A stretch of DNA of 64,000 nucleotides from Thozetella sp. PMI_491 (Eukaryota > Ascomycota > Sordariomycetes > Chaetosphaeriales > Chaetosphaeriaceae). A program made the translations under genes and the position numbers. The stretch lies in NCBI GenBank assembly GCA_021432635.1, contig MU270069.1, positions 409,793 through 473,792 on the forward strand, in the 5' to 3' direction. Below the pieces are notes generated by a model. That model saw nothing but the letters and a program-made list of their open reading frames with translations, was not told the DNA's origin and did no database searches. The stretch's first letter is position 1, and the number at the start of each line of letters is the position of its first letter. This document shows positions 36,101 through 48,290 of this stretch, in pieces.

Positions 36101-39100
36101 CTACGATTCCGGCCGGCCGACGTGGGAAACCCGCCTCGACAGCCGGCACTTGTGGAGTGAGGGAGAGGGAGACAGAGAGACCAAATGCCATCTCCAGATC
36201 GTGCGTGGGCGGACGCTCTGGCCGTGTGGCCTGACGACGGCGAGTCGGCCGATTTGGTATGATGCAGACGTTCCTACCAGTTCGCTGTTACGTAGCACGA
36301 GGACTATGCAGTTGCCATGACCACCCCGCCCCGGCCTCTTGCCGGCCAAGCTTAACATGCGTGCTACAGCCTAGGGTTGCTACCGTCGTGAATACTACCG
36401 TAGTAGATAGGAGAATGGCAATGGTGGGGTACAGGCTGCGGCGCCCCGGGGCCAGGGAGGGTGGTTATGTGGTTCTCGATAAGAAACTGGGGTAATTAAC
36501 CCCTTGATAGTCTAAGCAACCAGTTCCTGCGTCTTGCCGTGGGGCGTAGTAAGAAACGACCTGCTTGGGATCGACGCGATCAGATGGCGGGCGGCGTGGG
36601 AGAAAGGTGCAAAGAGAGAAAGAGGTATCATTTGTTTTAGATTGGACGACCACCACTGGGCCTGGCAATAAGCATTAAGCATTGCCCTAAGCTCGGGACC
36701 CTGCGCCCCGCTCCCGCTCTGCTGCGCAATGAAGTGCAGATGAACTCTTAAAGCATGCAGATCGGTTGACGGAAAAGCTCGCCGATCTCCAGTGTCGATC
36801 ACCTCAAGAGGCTCAAAAAGCAGGCGGACGACCCGTCTGGTCTCTAAGGGGAGCACCACCAAGGACGACGACGAGGACCACGAGGAGAAGCAAAGTAGGG
36901 TCCGCTTGGGCTCGGGGCAGCGTCGGGGTCCAGGTCGGCGCGGAATGCTTCCACGCCCCGGATCCAAGTAGCGTGTTGACCGCCACGCGCGATGGATGGA
37001 GCGATACCAACCAAGACCAGAAGCAGACCCCGAACGAGAGACCGAGCCCAGAACCGGGTTTAGAGTTGGCATGGCATCTCGAACAATGGACCAAACAAGC
37101 CATCACGGCCCAGCGATGCAAAGGCGGCTCCTGAGCAGGCATCGGAGGGAAGCCGCGGCCTATGCATCGCGGCTTGGATTGCCGTTTACAGAGACGGATT
37201 CCTTCGACTGCGACTATAGCCTGGATGAGATGTGACGCCTCGGCCAAATTGTCACAAGGTCTATGCTTCGGCCGTTGTGCACCGCCTGTGTAACGCGTAC
37301 GTGCAGACTGCACCGGAGAGGCATAGTCGGAGGACAGGTCGCGCGCTCGCCGCCTGGCGGAGGTGGGTAGGGGTACAGATGTAGACACACAGCGAGGGAG
37401 AGGCTGGAGAGAGACTAAGGTAGGTAGGGGGAAGGGAGGGGCCCCTTGCCTGGGGGCCTGGTTTTTTGTTACACGTTGCTACGACGTACCGCCGTCAGTA
37501 ATTTACTTCTGGTTCCCAAGCGGTTGGACCGCCTAGCCCTAGAAGGGGAAGGGCTGCCGGCAGGGGGTGGGGCGGCCGAGCGCGCGCGTATGCCTTTCCG
37601 AGAGGGCGAACCCGCGAAAGAGAGAGCGGGAGAGAGCGAGGGAAAAGAGAGAGGGGAGCGGACGGGACATTTGTCTGGTTCCGCCCAATTCTGATCGCGT
37701 CATCTCCACTGCAGAGAAACCCCCAGGAGAAACCTCGGCCAGCGCGCTACGTCTGCGTACGCTCTGCTACGCTAATTACTGTTGCTCAACCTCAGCCAGC
37801 GCCTTAGTTACTGCGTACGGTACTCCGTACTCGGGACTGCCAGAGCCTGGTCAGTGCCCGCACGGGGTTCGCCGCCGATGCCACCTCCGACTACCACGGC
37901 GATGCAACTCCGTTCGGGGGTTATAGTAGCAACCGTTGATAGCCGTCGATATCGCTGCTAGCCTTAGCCCTCCTTCAGGAGCGTCGTCTGCGCCGTTTGC
38001 CGCCCACCACACCCACGAGCTCATCACAGCCGATGTCCAGCGCAGCTCGAGGGTTGGCTGCTGTCGGGGGTCTGTCATCACGGGACCGTAGTCGCTCTAA
38101 TCCCCCCCCCCTCCTCTCCCAAGCGCGACTGCACGACAAAAGAGCGAGGACGCATGTCTTTGCCTTTCACGGAGTCTTGGCGCTCTTCCGCATGATGATT
38201 GGCAGGGGTACGTTGGTCCCCCGGGGCGCTGGTGGGCCCCGTTCTAGGTACAGATGCTGGTAAGGTACCGACTGTACAGTACCTATCAGAAAGGCAACCA
38301 CCCAAGGTAACCCGCTCTTGAACAACTCATTTGGCCAACCTACTCTTAGTCGGCTCCCCCCCCCGGGCGTACAGCGGCCCCCCTGGCCCCCCCTTTCGTT
38401 CGTCTCTTCCCTCTTTCTCCATAACCTTGCATAGATCATAATAAGGAAAGCCACGAGGTGCTGGAGAAGGGACGAAAATAGAGCTATAATCAAGCCTGAT
38501 AACCTACACCCACTCACTCTGCCGCCCTGTCGGGAGCGCGCTTCTACGCACTTGTGCCTTGCACAAACACGGGCCGTCGGTGGCTTGCCTAGCTAGCCTC
38601 GCAGCTGCTTTCATTTGTCGGCCGCCACCACCAGGCTCCGCGACAGCGGTAGCGACCGTCGCGAACACGAAGTGCAGCGAGATTCGGCAGTCCGCAGGCC
38701 GTCGCTGACTGGCCGCACGCCGCGGCGAGTCGCCGACCTCTGGCCCCCTCACCGCCCGCCACGGCTGTACGCAGTAAGATTACGGGCTGCGGGCTGCGGG
38801 ATGCGGCTCGCACGCGATGCGCCCGCCCCTCGGGAGGCTGGACCAGCGCGAGGCACCCGTCAGACCCCGTTGACGCTTCGGAGATACGGTCTCCGTTGGC
38901 CGATTGCCCAAGGCCAGGCTTGCGAGCAAGAATCGGCTTCTCCGCACAGTGATAGCGTGGCGGTGAATTTGATTGTTACCTTCGTTCGGCTCTTCAGTTG
39001 CATCGCCGTTGAGCAGCCGAGAAGGAACACCGAACCAGGTTGTCCCTCCAGGGGTGAGTCGTCTCGGACGGGGGTATGGGGTAGTTTGAGATCACGATCG

Positions 39101-40130
39101 AGACTCCTTCACCTTTGCCGAGTCGCAGCAGGTGGCCCTCCTGTTCGCTTGGTGGGGGAGGGAGGGAAGAGGGGGGGGGGGGGATGATGCAGTGGCTACG
39201 GGTTCCGAGGCTCACGACCGGCTTGCGAATTAGAAGGGTCTGGGGCATCACCGACGCAACGCACTGTGCTCGCATGTAGGTGTCGGCCGACGTCGAGTGC
39301 AACCCTACCCCTTGTCAGAAATGTCACCTATTTTAGCTTTTCCAGCTTTCCCCATCTAGGCTATAGGGCGATTTCTTGTCACCCCACAGGCCTTCTCGAA
39401 CGGAGGATTGAAGCGTAAAAAAAAAACAAAAGGACAACAAAAGCGTGGCATTTCCGGCCCCTGAACGAGGCTAGAATCCACCACCCACGCCCAAGGGTAA
39501 AGGGAACAAGGGGAAAGAAGAAAAAAAAAAAAAAGACGCGGACACCACCCTTAATCCACCGCACCTAATCTTGCGGCCTGGCGCTCCGCGCAAAGGAAGG
39601 ACGGGCGGTAGCAGGCCTGAGGCAGCACAAGATCCAATCCGTCTTCCCTCGCGCGGCACAAACGGGCGCTTGACGAAGATGGGATGAACAAGGCGGTGCG
39701 AGTCGACAGGGCTCGACAAATGAGCTGTGGCGCGCTTTTCCTATGCGCTGCCCGTCCGACCACTCACCGGCCGATCTCCCGGCACTGCACCCGGGACTGA
39801 GGTCAGCACCCTCTTAGGGCGGCGGCCCAGCTAGTGATTGGCTGGGTCAGGGGGGGCGAAGGGAGGGGCAAGCACAGCACCGACACTTTCCGTGCCTGGA
39901 ATCCCGTAGCCCGCCGGCCGTAAAAGGCGTATGCCCTGCAGTGCGCGGGCCTCCACTGGGGCCTTGGGCGGCCGAAAAGGGAGTGAAGGAGGGGGGACGG
40001 GAGGCGAAGAGGCGATGAGAGGCGCCCGATGTCCAAGGTTGTCTCTCGCTCTTTGCTTGTCGTCCTCTCCGAACGAGGTTGTGTCCTTGTCGATGCTAGA
40101 GCTCGAGACGGGCTCCCGCAAGCCTGGCCA
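33141..40130. other. Gene-free region, central part
   Basis: About 7 kb with only biased, overlapping open frames on both strands and no recognisable domain. Contents: T15 at 33147-33161 flanked by CGCCG/CGGCG, A12 at 36014-36025, A10 at 39417-39426, A14 at 39521-39534, G-rich tracts at 35140-35161 and 39150-39183, and GGTACC or TACTCCGTA words at 37821-37830 and 38246-38285. No tRNA, 5S rRNA or transposon gene was found. Confidence 0.45.
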
Positions 40131-40576
40131 GGTCCTCCTCTTCCTCCTTCTCGTCCTTCTCGTCCTCCTCGTCCTCCGCCTCCTACTCCGCGCCAGCCCG
40201 GTCACTCGCTCCCTCCTCCTTCTTCCAACAAGTACCCCCCCTCCTCTGCCTCCTCCACTCTCCCCTTCCCCTTCGCTCACTCGCTTGCCTAGTTGCCGCT
40301 GTTCTCTCACGAGGACGAGGCACCCATCCCCATGCTCTCAGGCCGCCCTGGTTTCGACATCGCCAGGGGGCGCGAGATTAAACAACCCCCTTCTACTACG
40401 TGCGAGTCCCTGCAGCCACGTGTTGCTGGGACAGCGATGGCCCTCACCAATGCGGCCCCCTGCAGCAGGCTGGACGAGACTGGCGGGCGATGACAGCAGC
40501 TCGCCGCTTTGTGGTGCTTTTCTCGCTGCCCTCGGCTGTGCCCAGATTGGTTAGGCGTCATGTAGCGTGGAGTGTA

Positions 40577-40615
40577 GGTGTGGGTGTGGGTGTGGGTGTG
40601 TATGTTTGTGTGTGT
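40577..40615 (+). repeat. GT-rich microsatellite with GGTGTG units
   Basis: Three to four tandem copies of a GTGGGT hexamer followed by TGTG repeats. It is a simple repeat with no coding role visible. Confidence 0.85.
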
Positions 40616-41026
40616 TTCTGGTGTAAGGTATATATTACCGGGCGCTCCCGAGTCCACAGCACGTAATTCAGCGGGTGCGTACGGATACGTATGGTACCTA
40701 AGGTACCTGCCTGCTGAGGCCCTGGGGGGTACGAGCGGGTACCTTTCAGCTCTGCCCCTCGCACCCCTCCTCCCTCGCCTTGTCCTTGCCCCTCCCCACA
40801 ATGCGTCCGGGCACCTGGTACCTCGTGCTTGCCTGGCTTGCCAGCCAGCTTGCGCGCGCTAGGCTGCACAAGAGGACATCCCGGCTAGGTCAGTTACTCG
40901 ACCGCCGCACTTCGCACCCGGGATCCACCCTGCACGAAAGGGTAGCTACATATGGCTACCCCAAAGTACAGGGCACCGATGTCATGTAATTGACTGCGGA
41001 GGCTGGACGGGAAACCAAGAAAACCG

Positions 41027-41032
41027 ACACAC

Positions 41033-41069
<37 letters not shown>
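41027..41069 (+). repeat. CA dinucleotide microsatellite
   Basis: About 21 CA units with one CG interruption near 41036. It lies in the gene-free region and could serve as a polymorphic marker. Confidence 0.95.
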
Positions 41070-43934
41070 ACCTACCTAGTAATATCCCCCGGCGTTTGGG
41101 CTGTGATGGCGATAGGGATTCGAGGCCCAGCAGGCCCGCGCGAGGGGGATCCCCCTTCGGTGGCAACTTGGCCTTCGGCGTCGCATTGGCGACGGGACGC
41201 TATCATTTCCATCCTACAGATGCCTACGAGCCTGCGCCTCCGACCGTCTCCGTCTCTTCCCCCGTGGGGGTGCAGTGCAGAGGGAGAGGGGGAGAGGGGA
41301 GCGCAGGACATGAGGGCGTGCGTATTCCGATGCTGAGAAACCCTCGAAATTGCGTCGCGAAGCTTTGGTTTCACCGAAGGCTACGGCACAAGACCTATGC
41401 ATTACGAATCCCGGGAGCTACTCGTCGAGCCGCCGCGCCCCTGGGGCCTTCGTGTCGCTCGCCCGGCGCCATCCAGTCGTATGTCCCGACGGCTGCTGCC
41501 CTCGGGCCTCTCCCTCTCTCCCTTCGGCGCAGCGTGCGACCCGGGTGTCTGGCTGGGGAGCACAAGGCAGGCGCCGTCAACGGCAGCTTCTTTAGGGGGC
41601 GAGGCGAGCGGCCATACTCAACAGAGCTAGAGATCCGAGGAAATGCGGACCCTGCTGAGGTAGCGGGCGGCGCAAAGGCCTCCTTCCCCCCCAAAGGACG
41701 GCCGTCTATCTCCCGAGACGAGCCACCGGATCTTGGGTCGGCCAGCTAGCCAGGGACATCTCCCGCACTAGGCCGACGCCGGGCTGTTCTAGTCTCGTCT
41801 ACGGTGGCCAAAGCTTTGACACCGGCTTGTAGACCAAACCCCCTTGGCCCTCTATGACCGCCGCCGTTGCCGTTGAGTTCAACAGGATGCCCACGATGTT
41901 CCCCTAGCGAGCGCGAGGGCCTTCGGAAACTAACACGTCCCCGGCGCTGAAGGATCGTCGCGCGGGGCGGCTGTCGCTCGCTCGCAGACCTATGCGACGT
42001 CGACAACGATGCACGCGTGCGCGAGTCGCATCGATGTCGTGCGAGAGCATGGTCCATGGTGGCGACAGCGAGGGGCGACCCTCGCGTCCCCGTCCCCATC
42101 TCGGCTCGTGGGGCCTGCCCCGGAATATGCCATGTCGTGATGTTTTTCCTTGGCTGTAAGCCCCTTTCTATGTACAACTCCAGTTCTTGACCACGGCATA
42201 GACGCCCGAAGTCTATCAAATCTCCACAGCCGCCGGCCTCTGCAAGGGGCTGGCGCTTTCAGAGGGAAAGCGCTCAGCGCGGTTTTCATCCCATCCTCAT
42301 CACATTGCTTTTCCCCAGTCGGTCGGGACATGGCAAATTTTTTTTTCCCATGACCCGTCTTGTTCGTCGCCAGGTCGGAAAGTGACGGGTCCGATCAACA
42401 CACGCCAACAGTCTCTCTCCCATGTCTCTCCCTCTCCCTCTCGTTGGCGGTACGTGCGAGGTGCTCATGAAGGCCAGACCTGGCCAGGCCAGTGGCCCAG
42501 GGCCCCAGTCTCCTTGTCAAGCCTTGCCTCGCTTGCCCCCTTCCGGCGACGTGTGTCGTTGGGCGTGGATAGGATTGAGATCTGCCTGCAGATACACTTC
42601 AGTTCTGGCTGGCGACACTGCGCACGCTTGACTCAGATCTTATCTACAGAGGGGCAGAGAGGGCAGAGAAAAGCAAAGCTCAGCGGACGGCAGAGGAGAC
42701 TAGGTTGCTCCAGGTGCCATGGCGGATGCGGCTTGAAAGGGGGGCCACGCCAGAAGGGGATGCTGGCGCTGTCGATCAGCATTACTTTTGGGCTGAGCGG
42801 ACGCCGGCCGCCTTTCTGCCCTCCTTTGCAGCCCTTCCGGCCCTATCAGCTGGCGTCCCAGGCCGTCCTGATGTTACTCACGTCGCCGACCACTGTGGGG
42901 AGGGAGGGACGTCTCACAACATATTCGCTGTCACGCGGTTCGCAGCCTGGTCCCTGGTGCTGCCGGCGCCCGCTCCACCTGCGCCGATCAGGCGAGACGC
43001 ACCCACAGACAAGACGCAGGTTCGCGCGGCGCTGATGTCGACCTGCAGGCGACCGCGACATGTTATTTCCATCTTCTGCAGCCGGCCGGGCTAGAAGCTC
43101 CGTCGCCGGACGGCTATTTGCATTGCATCTAGCTGATCTCCATCGAGAGGGCATGCTAGGGAACGTTCGTGTTACCATGAGGTACCGCCGGGCCCTTGCA
43201 GCACGGCTGGCGGCCGTGCTGCTTGTGGCCGACGAGGGCGCCTGTCGCGCTGAAGCCATGGGTCGTCGGCGCTGGCAGCTGGGCTTTTCTGGGTACCGCC
43301 GCCACGGCATCCCGAAACCCGGCGAACCAGCAGCCCCTGGGCTTGCGCCGATCCTCGCCACGCCCATGGAGTCGGGAGAGACCAGTGACCCTCGGTGAGT
43401 TATGGGAAAGACATCGAAATCGTTGCTGGGACCGGGCTTGCTGTCCCTGTCGTGTCTTCTCTCTCCATTCCACCCGGGCAGCCCTGGCAGCTTTTGCGTC
43501 ACCGTCACGGGAAGGGCCCAGCTGCCGTGCAATGCGGGCGGGCTGCAAAGATAGGAGCCGAGGTGGCGCAATTCGGGGTGCCGATCCCTTGCCTTGCTGA
43601 GCAGCTGGGTCCCTAGGGTTTCTGGGGGACGGAGAGAGCCTGCATCTCTTCGCTTCCCGAGCCCGAGTCGGGTTTGGATCGAGGTGCCTGTGCCTGGTGG
43701 AGCTGGGTGTATAAGTTTGGCATGTGTGTGCGTCCCACCTATCAGTGTGCACCCAGGCCTGCCTTGCCTGCCTGCGAAGAAGATGCACGCCTTCTCTGGC
43801 CATTTCGGTTTAGGACATGCTCGTGCTGCAGGCTGCGCGGTCCTTCAGCTGGCAGCTGGAGCTCGAGCTGGATGGGGATGGCCGTCCGGACGAGACCCGT
43901 GTGGACCACGACGACCTAGGCGAGTTAGGTAGGT

Positions 43935-44148
43935 AGGTAGGTAAGGTACAGTAGATGCCGATTGTCCCAGGTCAGTGGAAGGGTCTCCACCGTACAGGGC
44001 AAGTGCGGCCCAAGACATAGCATCATCGCCCTCCGGGTTAGGAGCGATCTACCTGACTGTCTCTCTGGGCAGTGATCAGCAGCTGGAACCCCCCCCCCCC
44101 CCCCCCCCCCCCCCCCACGCTGCCGCCCTTGGAAGTAGGAAACTCCCG
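43935..44148 (+). repeat. Copy 1 of a 214-bp tandem duplication next to a gap
   Basis: Begins AGGTAGGTAAGGTACAGTAG and ends GGAAACTCCCG right before the 10-N gap. It contains a C run of 28 at 44089-44116. The near-identical second copy starts immediately after the gap. Confidence 0.95.
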
Positions 44149-44158
44149 NNNNNNNNNN
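44149..44158. other. Assembly gap of 10 N
   Basis: Ten N between two near-identical 214-bp copies. The placement suggests two contig ends that overlap but were not merged. Confidence 0.98.
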
Positions 44159-44372
44159 AGGTAGGTAAGGTACAGTAGATGCCGATTGTCCCAGGTCAGT
44201 GGAAGGGTCTCCACCGTACAGGGCAAGTGCGGCCCAAGACATAGCATCATCGCTCTGCCGATTAGGAGCGATCTACCTGACTGTCTCTCTGGGCAGTGAT
44301 CAGCAGCTGGAACCCCCCCCCCCCCCCCCCCCCCCCCTCCACGCTGCCGCCCTTGGAAGTAGGAAACTCCCG
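44159..44372 (+). repeat. Copy 2 of the 214-bp tandem duplication
   Basis: Same length and order as 43935-44148. Differences are confined to a few bases around 44253-44262 and to the C tract (25 C, then TCC, at 44313-44340). Confidence 0.95.
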
Positions 44373-46214
44373 GCCGATCGGTCTAGTGCTGGTTGGCACG
44401 GGACCGATTAGCAACCCTCCAAGGCTCTCTTGGGCGCTCGGTTCCTCACTCATCATCCATCAGTCAACAATGTGGCGTGATGTGGTGGGAGGAGAAGGGG
44501 GAGGACAGAGAAAGGGAAAGGGGGGGACCGGGCAGCACGACTACCCGCTACAGCCTAGGAGGGAAGGGCGCTCAGTCACTTCACCGCTCCTCTCCACCCA
44601 TCTTCTTTTTTCCCTTCGTGTTTCTCGTCTCCTCCGGATCCCTGCTGGCTCTGCACGACACTAGTACGGAGTGCGGATGTAGAAAGCGCATGAAAAGAAC
44701 GGGGAGCGTGGGTGCAGGCCAGGTACCGCAGTGCGTTCCCCCCCCCGGGCGAGACTACGGTCTTCGCATTCAACAACAAATCGCATCTGTCCTCCCTTGT
44801 CCGCCCATGAACGGATGGGTGCAGGTGGGCACTCACGCCGCACCAAGCAGACCGTTTCCCTCCAGTCCAGGCAAGGCCCCCACAGGAGAGAATAAGCTTG
44901 CATCCAGCTCTCTCCGGGTCGTTGTGCAGCCGTGATTCTAGACCTCAGCACCATACCGCGACCATCCCATCCCCGAGGTCCCGAGGGGTCCTTGGGTTCT
45001 AGAGGACAAGGGTTGGGTGGCTTGTTGGGACCTTGTTCGTCAGCTGCAGCCCGTGGCTTGCCCGTTCTAGAAGTCGAGGCATCCCAATCCGGACAAGCCA
45101 GCGCAGACCCTGCGGGTAGGGCGGGGGGTCCGGAAAGACGGGTATCGAGGGACAAGGGTTGTGCTTCGTGCTCGCTCCGTCCTCTACCACCGGATGACTG
45201 CTCCAGCTAGCTTGTCAAGGATTCCTCAGCGGAGGGACTGCGGGAAGTAGTGCAGCAGCTGTTCTGTCGGTCCTTGTCGTGGCGTGGTGATGGCGTGCCT
45301 AGATTTACTTTGGGGACAGACAGCGGCGGACATCCTTGTGTTGTCTTTTGCTCGTCTTCCGTTCCCGACAGCATAGGCCACTTCGGAAGGCCACGAGGGT
45401 GCACGGTGGGGAGGGATCGTGCATCGCCAGCTGGTCCACAGGCGCTGATCGTGACCTGTTTCGTTAGCAGTGCCCCCCCCCCCCGGGCCAGGTCATGCAT
45501 TCTCACTGTGAGAGACGAAAGTCAATCGCGCGATCTTGAAGGGGGCATTGGGAGGGACGCTGCCGCCTGTACGCCGCTGGGCGAAGGTCGCGTCGCGTAC
45601 AAGCATGCCATTACCCCCTCTTAATGGGTTCGATCTACACTCTCCCCGACGCAGATCGTTGTTCGAAAGCCGTACAAGTGGTCCTGGGAGTGTTTCCGGC
45701 AGCGTCTTGTACCATCAACGACAGTGCAGGTCACGATGAGTTCGGAGGTACTTGGGGTAAAGTGAGACCTCCAGCGGTGACCCTGAGCGGTGACCCTGAG
45801 CTCGTCGCAGTCGAGTCACGCCGTAAACGTCGCCACAGAGCCGTGCTTGACGGCCGCAATGTCTCTCACGCTTTCCGCCAGACTATGTCTGTTCTGCGGG
45901 AGACAGACTACGCCCGGCAGGTGCGGCAAAACGCTTGCGATGCAGGAACAACAAGGTGACCCTTAACTCACCCCATATCCCTTGTTTTCAGATGAATGCG
46001 GCATCTTGGGCCTGGACAAGGTATATTTCGTGTTCACTGGCGCTCGGGGTATCCAAGACGGTTTTGCGCAAGAGATGGAGTATAGGGAGGGCTGGCAGGT
46101 GACTGTCTCTATATGCGTGAGTGTTGTGGGTTCTCGTTATTGAGCAAATATGCCCGACCATGTCTGTTTACATTCCGCCGTATAGTCATGCATCCCCTAT
46201 ACCGACCCGCCTGC

Positions 46215-47339
46215 TCATGCCGCCTTGGTGACCACGCCATCCCTGAACTCCAAGGTAATGCCCTTCCCATCGGCGCTTTGTATCAGCCTGACCGAGGCCA
46301 GATCCTTGACGACCCAGTCCGGCTCGGCGCCGATGACCTGGTCAGCCGTGTGGCTCGTCACCAGGCCCAGCACCTTGCACCCGGCGGCTTTGCCAGCCTT
46401 GATGCCAGCCGGGCTATCCTCTAGGACGAGCACCTGGTGCTCAGGTCCGAGGCCCAGGCGCTCCCTGCCGAGCACGTAGCACGCCGGATCGGGCTTGCCA
46501 ATCTTGACCGACTCGGCCGTCACCAGATGCTCGGGGCGCGGCAGCTTGAGCGCGTCCAGCCAGCCGCTAACGAGTGGAACAGTACCCGAGGTAACGATGG
46601 CCCAGGGGGCCTGGGCTGCGATCAGGGTGTCTAGCAAGGCACGGGCGCCAGGGATTTCCACTGCGTCGGAGCCATAGAGCTTCGGCAGCCGTCCTTCCAT
46701 TTCTTGTACGTCTGAGGGAGAGGGAGAGGGGTGAAGTTAGCATCGCCGTCTGGTTCTGGGATTCCGATCGCGCGTGGGGGATGGAAATGGTCTCCCCCTC
46801 ATTCTTTTGTTCGGGTCGTACCGGGTGCTCCGAGACCCAGAGTGCCGGATCCTACCCTGGAATGAGGTTTCAAGTAGTACCTTCTAGTCGGGACGACTTG
46901 GGGAACATTGCGGCCGCGTCTCTGCGGACTCGGGCCGGGAGGCAATGACGTAGTGTGTCTCCCTCGGGAGCGGGAGCCCCCTAGCCAGGGCTATGGAACG
47001 GGTAAATTAAACTGGGACACTCACATTCCCAGTTGGCTTGGTCAGGGGCGAGGAGCTCCAGAATATCGATGCTCCTGCGACCGTGTGAGGTCTGCAAGAT
47101 GACCTTGGGGTCTACGCCGATCTCGTTGCCGACGCTGGAGATCGTATTAGCGGCGGCGAGGGGGTCCCAAGGGGGCGGTACCGCGCGGCGGGGCCGGGGA
47201 TCCCTTACGTGTGCCAGTGCTTCACTACCGCCTCGGTGGAATCGATTATGGTGCCGTCCATGTCGAAGAGCAGGCCGTCGAACGTGACCTGCACTGGGGG
47301 CGCCGTGAAGGAGGCGGCCAGCGGCTGAGTGCTGCCCAT
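46215..47339 (-). CDS. Glycerol-3-phosphate phosphatase-like HAD enzyme (Gpp1/Dog family)
   Basis: HAD-superfamily sugar-phosphate phosphatase, most like yeast Gpp1/Gpp2, which releases glycerol from glycerol-3-phosphate in osmotic stress; Dog1-type 2-deoxyglucose-6-phosphatase activity is the alternative. Three exons, 47339-47209, 47134-47025 and 46711-46215, give 245 aa (Gpp1 is 250). Motif I is FDMDGT (nucleophile Asp26, Asp28), motif II is VTSGT, motif III Lys lies in KIGKPDP and motif IV is LEDSPAG. Family-specific blocks SHGRR and MEGRLPKLYG are present. The second intron is 313 nt, long for this window, and contains G/C-rich repeats. No signal peptide, so cytosolic. It is divergent from NUG1 across 951 bp. 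Confidence 0.9.
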
Positions 47340-48290
47340 GATGGACGTATGTATGGGGCGAACTCTACACAGAATCTATGACTCTCCGCTGTTTGAACCG
47401 ACTCTGTACCGAGCGATACTAGAGGCTGCCTCCTCGTGAATGACTTGTAGTTGGACAAACACCACTTGACAAGGGTTGTGGTGGAGCGACGTCGGATGTC
47501 GCAATATGTTCTCCGGACCCGGCGAGACGATCCAACGATGAGATGCAGGGGAGCGGGTGGACGAAAGCAAAGCAGAGTGAAGCAGTCTACCGAAATGGGA
47601 TATACGGTCCTCAGAGGAGGGAAACGACAAAAGTATGCGAAGCTATGTATGTACAAAGATGCGCCTACCTAGAGCCGGCGGAGGGGACGGGACGCTGGCG
47701 GTATACTCGTTGTGTTGCCTTCCGGGCCGGAGCCCCCCTTCAAAGGAAAAAAAGGGGGAAAAAATGAAGTGAGCGGTTCACCTGCGGGGGCTCTAGGACG
47801 ACTTCGGAAGCTCCGCGTTGGAGGAAGCGGAGGGTCATGAGTCGGAATCCATCCTCCGACAAATGGTAAGCGGACCCTGTCGGGAGAGGAACCATCCAGG
47901 TCGCACACACAGGAGCGCTCACAGTTGCCTCCATGCAACGTCAACCGGACCTATGGATGCTGTGCTGTGCCATCTTCCCAAGGTCGTGGCGGCCGGTTCC
48001 CGTAGACGCGCCGCCCGTGGGCAGTTCTTTCACTATCATAGGGGAGTCGTTTCTTCGTCGCAAAGTCGGGCGGGGCTTTAAAGAGCCAGAGCCCGGGTCT
48101 GTCTAGGCGCTGCTGATAGGCGAGGACCCCTCCACAATCTGCTTATCAGAAGGGCGGTCAGAGCCGGCAAGAACTTTCCCCCACTTAATTTTTTTTCGTG
48201 GGCATGTTGCATTCAGGCCTATCCAGCAGTGTTTCTTCTGTCTACCACTACTGCCGGGTTTGCTAAAAAACAAGTGCAACACTCGTCGAC
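47340..48290. promoter_or_regulatory. Divergent promoter region GPP-like / NUG1
   Basis: 951 bp between two divergent starts. A T-run (AATTTTTTTTCG) lies at about 48187-48198, roughly 100 bp before NUG1, and A-rich TAAAAAACAAG lies near 48264. No osmotic-stress element could be assigned by eye. Confidence 0.55.

Larger units (their letters stand above)
40131..46214. other. Gene-free region, right part
   Basis: Holds a strong pyrimidine tract at 40133-40290, GT- and CA-microsatellites, GGTACC words at 40691-40709, a 214-bp duplication around an N gap, and a 13-bp AGCGGTGACCCTG repeated twice at about 45773-45798. Frames such as minus 42846-43571 (241 codons) are Arg/Ser/Pro-rich without motifs. 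The far right end should contain the 3' UTR of the phosphatase gene. Confidence 0.45.

Noticed and set aside
42846-43571. 241-codon minus-strand frame in the gene-free region
   Set aside because: Composition is biased to Arg, Ser and Pro, opposing frames are equally open, and no domain or intron pattern supports it.
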